A DNA stretch of 12,916 bases from Actinomycetes bacterium (GTDB lineage Bacteria > Actinomycetota > Acidimicrobiia > Acidimicrobiales > RAAP-2): assembly GCA_021826655.1 (NCBI GenBank), contig JAKAZC010000040.1, forward strand, positions 1 to 12,916, written 5' to 3'. The notes below the pieces were generated by a model. The model saw only the letters and a program-made list of their open reading frames with translations. It searched no databases and had not been told where the DNA came from. The stretch's first letter is position 1; every line of letters starts with the position of its first letter. Below are positions 6,372-12,915 of this stretch, piece after piece. A program made the translations under genes and the position numbers.

Positions 6372-7537
6372 GCACCTCCCCTGGCGCGTCCCCGTTCGGT
6401 GACCCGCTCGACCCGCTCGACGTGGGCGGGCGACTCGACCGGGCCCGCACGGCACTCGGCGCGGTGGAGACGGACGAGGGTCCGCCGGACGGCCTGCTCG
6501 TGACCGATCCGGCCAACATCCGCTGGTTGACCGGATTCACCGGGTCGGCCGGAGTGCTGCTGGTGACGGGAGGGCGCGCCGTGCTCACCTCGGACGGCCG
6601 GTACCGGACCCAGGCCGCGGAGCAGCTGGCCGCGGCCGGCGCCGGCGGCGTCGACATCCGGATCGGCGGGGTGAGCACCCAGCGTGAGGCCCTGGCCGAG
6701 GCCGCCGGGGACACCGGGGTGCTCGGGCTGGAGGCGGCCCACGTCAGCTGGTCCGCTCTGCGGACATGGGAGTCGGTGTTCGCCGCCCGGGTCCTCGTTC
6801 CGACAGTCGGGGTGGTGGAAGCCCTGCGGGAGGTGAAGGACGTCGGTGAGGTGACCCGGATGGAGCGGGCGGCCGCCATCGCCGACCGCGCGCTCCACTC
6901 GGTGCTGCACCTGCTGGCCGACGCCGGCGCCGGACGGGGGGAACAGCTCTCCGAGTCCGGGTTCGCCGCCGCGCTCGACCATGCCATGCGGGTGCTCGGT
7001 GCCGAGGACCGTGCGTTCGAGACGATCGTCGCGTCGGGGGAGAATTCGGCCAAGCCGCACGCCCGGCCCGGGGGCCGGGTGCTCCGTCCGGGGGACCCGG
7101 TAGTGGTCGATTTCGGGGCCGTCTACGACGGCTACCGGTCGGACATGACCCGGACGTTCTGCCTCGGCGGGGAGCCCACGGGGGTGCTCGCCACCGTGTT
7201 CGAGGTGGTGGCGGCGTCCCAGGCGGCCGGGGTGGACGCGTTGGGGCCCGGTGTGGCGGCCGGTGACATCGACTCGGTGTGCCGCGACGTGATCGCCGGG
7301 GCCGGGTGGGCCGAACGGTTCGAGCACGGCACCGGCCACGGCGTGGGACTGGACATCCACGAGGGGCCCTCGGTGGGTGCGGGATCGACTGCTATCCTCC
7401 AGCCCGGTGCCGTGGTGACCGTCGAACCAGGTGTCTACCTCCCCGAACTCGGCGGCGTCCGCATCGAGGACACGCTCGTCGTGACCGGCTCCGGTTGCCG
7501 CCCGCTGACCCGTTTTCCGAAAGAAGTGGCCGTCTGA
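6368..7537 (+). CDS. M24 family Xaa-Pro peptidase (PepP/PepQ-like)
   Basis: The 389-aa cytoplasmic metallopeptidase probably cleaves Xaa-Pro bonds. The N-terminal creatinase-like domain spans about residues 20-155 (LLVTDPANIRWLTGFTGSAG). The catalytic pita-bread domain follows with all five metal ligands: Asp248 (VVVDFGAVYDG), Asp259 (YRSDMTRTF), His324 (EHGTGHGVGLDIHE), Glu353 (TVEPGVYLP) and Glu367 (VRIEDTLVV); His231 of KPHARPG is also present. GTG 6368 overlaps the aroQ stop by four bases. GTG 6422 (residue 19, just before GGRLDRARTAL) is an alternative that matches family N-termini better. The region between contains a 9-bp tandem repeat, gacccgctc, at 6401-6418. Aminopeptidase P versus prolidase cannot be decided from sequence alone. 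This peptidase next to efp is common in bacteria. Confidence 0.9.
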   Translation: MSTSPGASPFGDPLDPLDVGGRLDRARTALGAVETDEGPPDGLLVTDPANIRWLTGFTGSAGVLLVTGGRAVLTSDGRYRTQAAEQLAAAGAGGVDIRIGGVSTQREALAEAAGDTGVLGLEAAHVSWSALRTWESVFAARVLVPTVGVVEALREVKDVGEVTRMERAAAIADRALHSVLHLLADAGAGRGEQLSESGFAAALDHAMRVLGAEDRAFETIVASGENSAKPHARPGGRVLRPGDPVVVDFGAVYDGYRSDMTRTFCLGGEPTGVLATVFEVVAASQAAGVDALGPGVAAGDIDSVCRDVIAGAGWAERFEHGTGHGVGLDIHEGPSVGAGSTAILQPGAVVTVEPGVYLPELGGVRIEDTLVVTGSGCRPLTRFPKEVAV

Positions 7538-8097
7538 TGTCCGTCTCGACCAACGATCTCCGCAACGGCATGACCCTGAACCTCCCCGAGGGGCTGTTCA
7601 ACGTCATCGAGTTCCAGCACGTGAAGCCGGGCAAGGGTGGCGCCTTCGTGCGCACCAAGCTCAAGAACCAGCGCACCGGAGCGGTCATCGAGCGCACCTA
7701 CCGTGCGGACGAGAAGCTCGAGCAGGCGATCATCGACAAGCGCGAGATGCAGTTCTTGTACCGGGACGCAGGCGACTACGTCTTCATGGACACCACCTCC
7801 TACGAACAGCTCCAGGTGGAGACCGGCCTCCTCGGGGACGCCGCCAACTACCTGAAGGAGGGCGACGACGCCGTGATCCAGTTCTTCGGCGAGGAGATCG
7901 TCGGCGTCGAACTGCCGGCCGCCGTGGAGCTCACCGTCGCCGAGACCGAGCCCGGTCTCCAGGGGGACAGGGTGTCCGGCGCCCGCAAGCCGGCCACACT
8001 CGAGACCGGCCTCGTCATCCAGGTGCCGCTGTTCGTCAACCCGGGCGAGAAGGTCAAGGTCGACACCCGAACGGCCGAGTACCTGACCCGGGCCTGA
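7537..8097 (+). CDS. efp: Translation elongation factor P
   Basis: The 186-aa factor binds between the ribosomal P and E sites and relieves stalling at polyproline. Its KOW-like N-domain begins MSVSTNDLRNGMTLNLPEG and carries the loop VKPGKGGAFVRTKLKN with the tip lysine at Lys33. Two OB domains follow (GDYVFMDTTSYEQL; TGLVIQVPLFVNPGEKVKVDTRT). Length is standard. The ATG shares its A with the preceding TGA (TGATG). The loop reads PGKGG, whereas the unmodified actinobacterial subfamily is known for PGKGP; no EpmA/EpmB, EarP or YmfI-like modification gene is in the window. Function is certain; the modification state is open. Confidence 0.97.
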   Translation: MSVSTNDLRNGMTLNLPEGLFNVIEFQHVKPGKGGAFVRTKLKNQRTGAVIERTYRADEKLEQAIIDKREMQFLYRDAGDYVFMDTTSYEQLQVETGLLGDAANYLKEGDDAVIQFFGEEIVGVELPAAVELTVAETEPGLQGDRVSGARKPATLETGLVIQVPLFVNPGEKVKVDTRTAEYLTRA

Positions 8098-8126
8098 GGC
8101 CGCCGCACCGGTCCGCACCCGCGGCC
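8098..8126 (+). terminator. GC hairpin directly after efp
   Basis: GGCCGC (8098-8103), starting at the first base after the efp stop, pairs perfectly with GCGGCC (8121-8126) around a 17-base loop. No T-run follows, so a full Rho-independent terminator is unlikely. It may attenuate read-through or mark an RNA processing site before nusB. Confidence 0.3.
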
Positions 8127-8142
8127 CTCGCACCCCGTTCCC

Positions 8143-8163
8143 ATGACCGCCGACCACCGATGA
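8143..8163 (+). CDS. Six-codon mini-ORF overlapping the nusB start
   Basis: ATG 8143 opens a frame reading MTADHR and then TGA at 8161-8163, which overlaps the nusB ATG (8160) as ATGA. It arose from a 17-bp duplication of the nusB start: MTADH is also the N-terminus of NusB. No Shine-Dalgarno precedes either ATG. Whether it is translated is unknown. Confidence 0.3.
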   Translation: MTADHR

Positions 8164-8176
8164 CCGCCGACCACGC
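8143..8176 (+). repeat. 17-bp tandem duplication at the nusB start codon
   Basis: The unit atgaccgccgaccaccg (8143-8159) is followed at once by atgaccgccgaccacgc (8160-8176), so the first 15 of 17 bases are identical. The offset is not a multiple of three, so the upstream copy is out of frame with nusB. Confidence 0.9.
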
Positions 8177-8561
8177 CCCCCGCCACCAGTCCCGCGAGCG
8201 GGCGCTCGCGCTGCTGTACGAGGCGGAACTGAAGGGGGAGTCCCCGACGGCCATCGTGGCGGCCCAGGCCGTCGCACCCGACCCGTACGTCACGACCCTG
8301 CTGACCGCGGTGTCCGACCGCTCGGGCGAGGTGGACGGGTTGATCGACGAGGCCGCCATCGGCTGGGACCTCGGCAGGATGGCGGTGGTCGACCGCAACG
8401 TCCTGCGCCTCGCCACCGCCGAGCTCCTCGCCTGCGACGGCGTGCCCACCGCGGTGATCCTCAACGAGGCGGTCGAGCTGGCCGCCGCGTTCTCGACCGA
8501 CGACTCCGGCCGGTTCGTCAACGGCGTGCTGGCCACGGTGGCCACTAAGATCCGCGGCTGA
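8160..8561 (+). CDS. nusB: Transcription antitermination factor NusB
   Basis: The 133-aa all-helical RNA-binding protein forms a complex with S10 (NusE) on boxA RNA and supports antitermination, mainly of rRNA operons. Family signatures are SRERALALLYEAEL near residues 11-24, GRMAVVDRNVLRLATAELL in the middle, and VPTAVILNEAVELAAAFSTDDSGRFVNGVL near the C-terminus, the strongest NusB motif. I chose ATG 8160; the ATG at 8143 is out of frame. There is no good Shine-Dalgarno, and the upstream six-codon mini-ORF could deliver ribosomes by reinitiation. It is the last gene of the aro-efp-nusB run; 62 bases separate it from efp. Confidence 0.95.
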   Translation: MTADHAPRHQSRERALALLYEAELKGESPTAIVAAQAVAPDPYVTTLLTAVSDRSGEVDGLIDEAAIGWDLGRMAVVDRNVLRLATAELLACDGVPTAVILNEAVELAAAFSTDDSGRFVNGVLATVATKIRG

Positions 8562-8591
8562 GCGGGGCGGCCCCCACCTGGCGCCCCCGTC

Positions 8592-8608
8592 GGCGGCGGC
8601 CAGCCGTC
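8592..8608 (+). terminator. Possible hairpin after nusB
   Basis: GGCGGC (8592-8597) pairs with GCCGTC (8603-8608), one G-T wobble, around the loop GGCCA, in the 79-base gap between nusB and the first transporter. No T-run follows. No -10 box is obvious in this gap, so read-through into the transporter is possible. Confidence 0.25.
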
Positions 8609-8640
8609 AGACTGCGAGGGTCCGAGGAGGGGGGTCGAGC

Positions 8641-10194
8641 GTGTCGAATGGCGGGTCGGAGTCCAAGAACCTGGTGCTGGCGGCGATGATATTCGCCGTC
8701 TCGATGACGTTCATCGACCAGACGATCGTGTCGATCGCCGTACCCCAGATCCAGCGAGAGCTCGGACTGTCCTCCACCGGGGTCCAGTGGGCGGTCAACG
8801 CCTACCTCGTCGCACTGGCCGCCTTCTTCGCCTTCGGTGGCCGGCTGGCCGACACCATCGGCCATACGAAGGTGGCCGTCATCGGGGTCGTCATCTTCGC
8901 CGCCAGCTCGACCCTGTGCGGGCTGACCCCCAAGGGGAGCCTCGCCGAAGGTTGGATCGTCACCTTCCGCGCCGTCCAGGGATTCGGCGGCGCCCTGCTG
9001 TTCCCCGCGGCGCTGGCCATCGTCGTCCAGACCTTCCCCCTGCGCGAACGCGGCAAGGCGCTGGCCACCTTCTTCGGCATCGCCGGTGGACTGACCGCGG
9101 TGGGGCCGCTGCTGGGCGGGTTCCTCACCCAGTGGACATGGCGGGCGATCTTCTGGGTCAACGTGCCGGTCGCGGTCGTCGCACTGGTACTCATCGCCAT
9201 AGCGAGGCCGTCCACCACGTTCCGGGCGGCTCGGATGGACTACAGGGGCCTGGCGCTCGTCGTCACGGGGGTGGCGCTCAGTGTCTTCGGCTTCCAACAG
9301 GCGGAGCTGTGGGGATGGTCCGACCCGGCGATCGGCGGCTGTATCGGCGTCGGCATCGTCCTGCTGGTCGCGTTCGTCCTGGTCGAACTCCGCACCGACT
9401 CGCCGCTGATGCAGGTCCGGATCTTCCGCACCCGGCCGTTCCTGGTCGAGAACCTGGTGCTGGGGGTGTCGATGCTCGCATTCGTCCCCGTCTTCTTCTT
9501 CGCCAGCGAGTACGCACAGATCTCCCTCGGGAAGTCGGCGTCGGAGGCGGGGCTCTTCCTGCTCTACTTCTTCGTCGGCTTCGTCGTCGCCGCCCAGGTC
9601 GGCGGCCGGATGCTCGACCGCGACGGGGCGAAGCGTCCGGTGGTGCTGGGATGCGTCCTGGCGGCCGTCGGCTTCTCGCTGTGGGCCGGCAACGTCACGA
9701 GCCTCAGCTTCCACCGCCAGCAGTGGTACGTCGTGCTCGCGGGCGCCGGCATGGGGTTCATGCTGGGGCCGGCCAGCACCGACGCGGTCAACCGCGCGTC
9801 GACGCTCTCCTACGGCGAGGCCACCGGCATCACCCAGACCGTCCGCAACTACGCCGCCAGCCTGGGGCTCGCCGTCCTCGGCACGGTGCTGCTCACCCAG
9901 ATGCGCGCCCACCTGACCGCGTCGTTCGAGTCGATGGGGATGTCGGGCCCGCGTGCCGCCGCGGCCGCGGCCGGGCTGGCCCAGCACCGTGCGGGCGGCG
10001 CGGGCCCCGGTTCCGTCCCGCACGTCGTCCGGCTCGACTTCGCCTACGCGACACGCAGCGTCCTCTACGGCATGGCCCTGGTGATGGGAGTCGCCGCCGT
10101 CGTGGGTCTGGTCGGGCTGCGGCGCGGCGCCCAGGAGGTCCCGGCCGAGTGCGCCCACGTACCCTCCCCGGGCCCGGGCGCTACGCCCGGCTGA
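8641..10194 (+). CDS. DHA2-family (EmrB/QacA-like) MFS drug transporter
   Basis: The 517-aa inner-membrane protein is probably a proton-driven exporter with about 14 membrane segments. Motif D1 is FIDQTIVSIAVPQI (Asp26 in the first helix), followed by QWAVNAYLVALAAFF (49-63), motif A GGRLADTIGHTK (66-77), FRAVQGFGGALLFPAAL (109-125, Arg110) and antiporter motif C around GIAGGLTAVGPLLGGF (146-161). A second motif-A-like loop, GGRMLDRDGAKRP, lies at 321-333. A Gly/Ala-rich loop (about 430-462) precedes the last helix. Start GTG 8641 has Shine-Dalgarno GAGGAGG at 8624-8630. The 3' end overlaps the convergent hydrolase gene by 14 bases. No regulator gene is adjacent. Substrate cannot be read from sequence. 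Confidence 0.9.
   Translation: MSNGGSESKNLVLAAMIFAVSMTFIDQTIVSIAVPQIQRELGLSSTGVQWAVNAYLVALAAFFAFGGRLADTIGHTKVAVIGVVIFAASSTLCGLTPKGSLAEGWIVTFRAVQGFGGALLFPAALAIVVQTFPLRERGKALATFFGIAGGLTAVGPLLGGFLTQWTWRAIFWVNVPVAVVALVLIAIARPSTTFRAARMDYRGLALVVTGVALSVFGFQQAELWGWSDPAIGGCIGVGIVLLVAFVLVELRTDSPLMQVRIFRTRPFLVENLVLGVSMLAFVPVFFFASEYAQISLGKSASEAGLFLLYFFVGFVVAAQVGGRMLDRDGAKRPVVLGCVLAAVGFSLWAGNVTSLSFHRQQWYVVLAGAGMGFMLGPASTDAVNRASTLSYGEATGITQTVRNYAASLGLAVLGTVLLTQMRAHLTASFESMGMSGPRAAAAAAGLAQHRAGGAGPGSVPHVVRLDFAYATRSVLYGMALVMGVAAVVGLVGLRRGAQEVPAECAHVPSPGPGATPG
10174..10190. terminator. Perfect hairpin at the convergent gene overlap
   Basis: CCGGGCG (10174-10180) and CGCCCGG (10184-10190) form a perfect 7-bp stem with the three-base loop CTA. 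On the minus strand that loop is TAG, the stop codon of the hydrolase gene. The dyad would form in transcripts from both sides, a plausible bidirectional terminator, although without T-runs. Confidence 0.45.
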
Positions 10195-11047
10195 AGTTGG
10201 CGACGAGCTCGGCGACGAACCGACCGGTCAGTTCCGGGGGCAGGTCGTGGCCCATCCCCGGGACGAGTTCGAGCCGGGCGCCGGGGACGGCCGCAGCGGT
10301 GGCCATCCCGCCCGACGGGTCCACCAGCGGGTCGTCCTCGCCGTGGATCACCAGGGTCGGGGCGGCGACTCCCCCCAGGGCCGCGGTGCGGTCGGGCTGG
10401 GTGACGATCGCCGCCAGCTGCCGGGCGTTGCCCGCCGGGTGGAAGGCCCGGTCGTAGAACGACGCGGCCCGTGCGCGCACGGCGTCCTCGTCGAACGGGA
10501 ATCCGGGTGAACCGATCGTCCGCCACGTCACGACCCCCTGGTCCATGGCCTCCTCGCGTGAGGTCGGGGGCGGAGGGACCAGGGCGGTGAGTGCGTCGGG
10601 GTGGGGCTGTCCCACCGCGGGGTTGCCGGTGGTCGACATGATCGAGGTGAGGCTGCGCGTCCGCTCCGGGTATCCGAGTGCGAAGGTCTGGGCGATCATC
10701 CCACCCATCGAGACACCGACGACGTGGGCGGACGGCAGTCCGAGGGCGTCGAGCAGTCCGGCGGCGTCGGCCGCCATATCCGCCAACGAGTAGGGCGCCG
10801 TCGCCGTCCCGCCCAGGATCTCGACCAGGTCCGGTTCACCGGCCTCGTCGAACCAGGTGGACAGGCCGACGTCCCGGTTGTCGAATCGGATGACGAAGTG
10901 GCCGGTGTCGGCGAGTGCGGCACAGAAGTCCGGGTCCCACAGTGTGAGCTGACCCCCGAACCCCATGATCAGCAGCACGGGTGGCGCACCCGCGTCTCCG
11001 GACGTCTCGTACTCGATGGTGATCCCGTTGGCGGCGGCGGCTGGCAT
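10181..11047 (-). CDS. Alpha/beta hydrolase (RdmC/methylesterase-like)
   Basis: The 288-aa probable cytoplasmic hydrolase has a complete triad: Ser113 in VVGVSMGGMIAQ, Asp239 in VIHGEDDPLVDP and His267 in VPGMGHDLP. The oxyanion region is LLIMGFGGQLTLW (25-37), and RFDNRDVGLST (54-64) follows; from memory this pattern resembles the polyketide methylesterase RdmC and related esterases. A Pro-rich cap segment lies near 145-185. ATG 11047 was chosen because TACGGT lies six bases upstream and the product has a normal N-terminus; the open frame upstream is low-complexity. It overlaps the first transporter's end and diverges from the second transporter, hinting at a role on an exported or detoxified ester, but that is inference. 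Confidence 0.87.
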   Translation of the reverse strand: MPAAAANGITIEYETSGDAGAPPVLLIMGFGGQLTLWDPDFCAALADTGHFVIRFDNRDVGLSTWFDEAGEPDLVEILGGTATAPYSLADMAADAAGLLDALGLPSAHVVGVSMGGMIAQTFALGYPERTRSLTSIMSTTGNPAVGQPHPDALTALVPPPPTSREEAMDQGVVTWRTIGSPGFPFDEDAVRARAASFYDRAFHPAGNARQLAAIVTQPDRTAALGGVAAPTLVIHGEDDPLVDPSGGMATAAAVPGARLELVPGMGHDLPPELTGRFVAELVANFSRA

Positions 11048-11059
11048 GGGTCGACCGTA
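11045..11059 (-). promoter_or_regulatory. Predicted leaderless promoter of the hydrolase gene
   Basis: On the minus strand TACGGT (11059-11054) matches TANNNT and is followed by six bases (cgaccc) and ATG 11047. No Shine-Dalgarno sequence is visible, which agrees with leaderless initiation. The -35 region is poor. Confidence 0.45.
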
Positions 11060-11124
11060 CCCCCGCCCCGGCCGGCCCACCACCGGCGCCCGGCCCCCCG
11101 CCCGGACGCCGGTGGTCCGGTCCC

Positions 11125-11150
11125 GGAATACAGCCGCCAGGTGTGACGTT
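11125..11150 (+). promoter_or_regulatory. Candidate sigma-R/SigH-type ECF promoter for the second transporter
   Basis: GGAAT (11125-11129), exactly 18 bases, then GTT (11148-11150, followed by G) matches the consensus GGAAT-N18-GTT known for the thiol-oxidative-stress sigma factor SigR of Streptomyces and its relative SigH. Transcription would start near 11157-11161, leaving a leader of about 70 bases before GTG 11228. No housekeeping TANNNT box is obvious in this gap. Confidence 0.45.
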
Positions 11151-11167
11151 GGGAGTAGGGATGTCAC
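11143..11167. promoter_or_regulatory. Possible operator: inverted repeat over the promoter
   Basis: GTGAC (11143-11147) and GTCAC (11163-11167) form an inverted repeat with a 15-base spacer and centres 20 bp apart, about two helical turns. It brackets the candidate -10 GTT and the start site. A dimeric repressor could bind here, but the arms are short. Confidence 0.25.
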
Positions 11168-11227
11168 CGGATGGTCGCGCCCTTGCGTCGCGTCCGCGGT
11201 GCCCGCAGAGCGATCCCGAGGACGAAC

Positions 11228-12814
11228 GTGACCACCCGCGACACGGCTGACAGCACGCCCGACGTGCCGACCGACGCGGCGTCGGGTCCGTCCGTGCCCC
11301 CCCGGGGTAGCGCCGGTGCCAAGGGGGCGCTGGCCGGACTCGACCCGCAATTGAAGCGCCTCGCGGTGGTCGTCGTGCTCGGCAGCATCATGTCGATCCT
11401 GGACACGACGATCGTGAATGTGGCCATCCCCACGTTCGCCCGGGACTTCCGGGCACCGCTCTCGACCGTGCAGTGGGTGTCGACCGGGTACCTGCTGGCT
11501 CTGGCGATGACCATCCCGTTGACGGGGTGGGCCGTCGAGCGCTTCGGGGCGAAGCGGATGTGGATCGCCTCGCTCCTCCTCTTCCTGGCCGGATCCGCGC
11601 TGTCGGGTGCGGCATGGTCGATCCAGAGCCTCATCGTCTTCCGCATCCTGCAGGGTGTCGGCGGCGGCATGATCATGCCGATCGGCCAGTCGATCATGGC
11701 CACCGCGGCCGGCCCCCAGCGGATGGGGCGAGTGATGAGCCTGCTCGGCGTGCCGATGCTCCTCGGCCCGGTGCTCGGGCCGGTCATCGGCGGCCTGATC
11801 CTCGAGAGCGTGTCATGGCGATGGATCTTCTACGTCAACATCCCGATCGGCATCGTGGCGATCGCTCTCGCCGTGAGGATCCTCCCCGGCCACGACGCCA
11901 CCGACCGGCGATTCCGTCTGGACGTGGTCGGGCTCGCCCTGCTGTCACCCGGGCTCGGCCTGTTCGTCTACGGACTCTCGCAGGCGGGACAAGGATCGAC
12001 CACCGGCGTGTTCGTCCCCGGTTTCGTCGGCGTGGTGCTGATCGGCGCGTTCGTCCACCACGCCCTCCGGACGAAGCTCACCCCGCTGATCGACGTGCGG
12101 CTCTTCCGGGACCGGCAGTTCTCGGCCGCCGCCGTCACCACCTTCGCCTTCGGCGCCGCCCTGTTCGGCGGCATGTTCCTGCTGCCCGTCTACTACCAGG
12201 TGGTCCGCGGGCAGACGCCGCTGACGGCCGGGCTGCTGATGGCGCCCCAAGGCATCGGGGCGGCCCTGGTGATGCCGCTGGCCGGCCGGTGCACCGATCG
12301 CTACGGCGCCGGCCGGGTCGTGCCCGTCGGACTGGTGGTCGCCGCCGTCGGGACGGTCGCCTACACCCGGCTCGGGGCCCACACCAGTTTCGCCCTTCTG
12401 GCCGTGTCGCTCTTCGTGCGCGGCATCGGGTTCGGGTTCGTGATGATGCCCGCCATCTCCGCCGCGTACCAGACCCTCAGTCCTCCCCAGGTGCCGCGAG
12501 CGTCCACGGCGATCAACATCGTCCAGCGGATCGGGGGATCGATCGGGACCGCTCTGGTAGCGGTGGTCCTCGAGCACCAGGTCGCGAGCCAGGTCCCCGG
12601 CCTGTCGGGGGGGCTGTCGGCGGTCGAATCCGCACCGCCGGCGGCGGTGGCGAGGTTGGCCCAGCCCCTGTCCACCGCGTTCGGCGCCACCTTCTGGTGG
12701 ATCATGGCCCTGACCCTGGTGGCCCTGGTCCCGGCAGTGCTGCTGTCCCGGCTGCCGGCCTCCGAGCGGCCCACCCCGCCGCCGTCGGGCCCGGCGCCGG
12801 TCGTCCTCGACTGA
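11228..12814 (+). CDS. DHA2-family (EmrB/QacA-like) MFS drug transporter
   Basis: The 528-aa inner-membrane protein is a probable multidrug exporter with about 14 membrane segments. A polar N-terminal tail of about 42 residues precedes helix 1 with ILDTTIVNVAIPTF (Asp59). VQWVSTGYLLALAM (81-94), motif A TGWAVERFGAKRM (99-111, Glu where Asp is usual), RILQGVGGGMIMPIGQ (139-154, Arg139) and motif C GVPMLLGPVLGPVIGG (174-189) follow. GTG 11228 is chosen because GAGGA (11218-11222) sits five bases upstream; ATG 11171 would add 19 Arg-rich residues and lacks a ribosome site. It shares the family but little close identity with the first transporter, so they are old paralogs or separate acquisitions. 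Substrate unknown. Confidence 0.9.
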   Translation: MTTRDTADSTPDVPTDAASGPSVPPRGSAGAKGALAGLDPQLKRLAVVVVLGSIMSILDTTIVNVAIPTFARDFRAPLSTVQWVSTGYLLALAMTIPLTGWAVERFGAKRMWIASLLLFLAGSALSGAAWSIQSLIVFRILQGVGGGMIMPIGQSIMATAAGPQRMGRVMSLLGVPMLLGPVLGPVIGGLILESVSWRWIFYVNIPIGIVAIALAVRILPGHDATDRRFRLDVVGLALLSPGLGLFVYGLSQAGQGSTTGVFVPGFVGVVLIGAFVHHALRTKLTPLIDVRLFRDRQFSAAAVTTFAFGAALFGGMFLLPVYYQVVRGQTPLTAGLLMAPQGIGAALVMPLAGRCTDRYGAGRVVPVGLVVAAVGTVAYTRLGAHTSFALLAVSLFVRGIGFGFVMMPAISAAYQTLSPPQVPRASTAINIVQRIGGSIGTALVAVVLEHQVASQVPGLSGGLSAVESAPPAAVARLAQPLSTAFGATFWWIMALTLVALVPAVLLSRLPASERPTPPPSGPAPVVLD

Positions 12815-12852
12815 CCCCGGGCACCGAGCCGGTGGTCGATGCGGTCCCGGGG
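12815..12852 (+). terminator. Possible terminator after the second transporter
   Basis: CCCCGGG (12815-12821), immediately after the stop codon, pairs with CCCGGGG (12846-12852). The 24-base loop holds a smaller CACC/GGTG hairpin (12822-12834). No T-run follows. It separates the transporter from the promoter at 12873. Confidence 0.35.
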
Positions 12853-12872
12853 CGGGGCGCGGCGGGGGGCAC

Positions 12873-12878
12873 TACACT
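12873..12878 (+). promoter_or_regulatory. Predicted -10 box of the next transcription unit
   Basis: TACACT matches TANNNT and stands out in a run of almost pure G and C. Start would fall near 12885-12887, giving a short leader before the hairpin at 12896-12915. No -35 is visible. Confidence 0.5.
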
Positions 12879-12895
12879 CGGCTCCTGACCGTGAA

Positions 12896-12915
12896 GCGGG
12901 TCCCGTGAGGCCCGT
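12896..12915 (+). promoter_or_regulatory. Candidate PyrR-binding RNA hairpin (start of a pyr operon)
   Basis: A stem CGGG/CCCG (12897-12900 with 12911-12914), extended by a G-T pair at 12896/12915, closes the loop TCCCGTGAGG (12901-12910). This fits the PyrR binding-loop consensus ARUCCNGNGAGGYU at all central positions; only the outermost A and U differ. PyrR with UMP represses pyr genes by binding this loop; in Mycobacterium smegmatis it does so at translation. The GAGG in the loop could be the Shine-Dalgarno of a gene starting just beyond the edge. No coding region can be confirmed: GTG 12891 hits TGA after five codons. Confidence 0.55.

Noticed and set aside
8545..10158. Long minus-strand open frame opposite the first transporter (over 500 codons)
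   Set aside because: Its translation is low-complexity and hydrophilic (rich in Asp, Glu, Gly, Arg, His), typical of GC-rich antisense; the plus strand has a clear MFS protein with a ribosome site.
11171..11227. ATG 11171 as start of the second transporter
   Set aside because: It would add an Arg-rich tail and has no ribosome site, while GTG 11228 has GAGGA at proper distance. Kept only as an alternative.
8641..12814. The two transporters as a recent duplication
   Set aside because: They share family motifs but differ at most aligned positions read by eye; no long nucleotide identity is seen.
11473..12888. Second plus-strand frame within the second transporter
   Set aside because: Arg/Pro-rich shadow translation without membrane helices; the overlapping frame encodes a full MFS protein.
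12891..12908. GTG 12891 as start of a new gene
   Set aside because: It meets TGA after five codons; the region fits a regulatory leader better.
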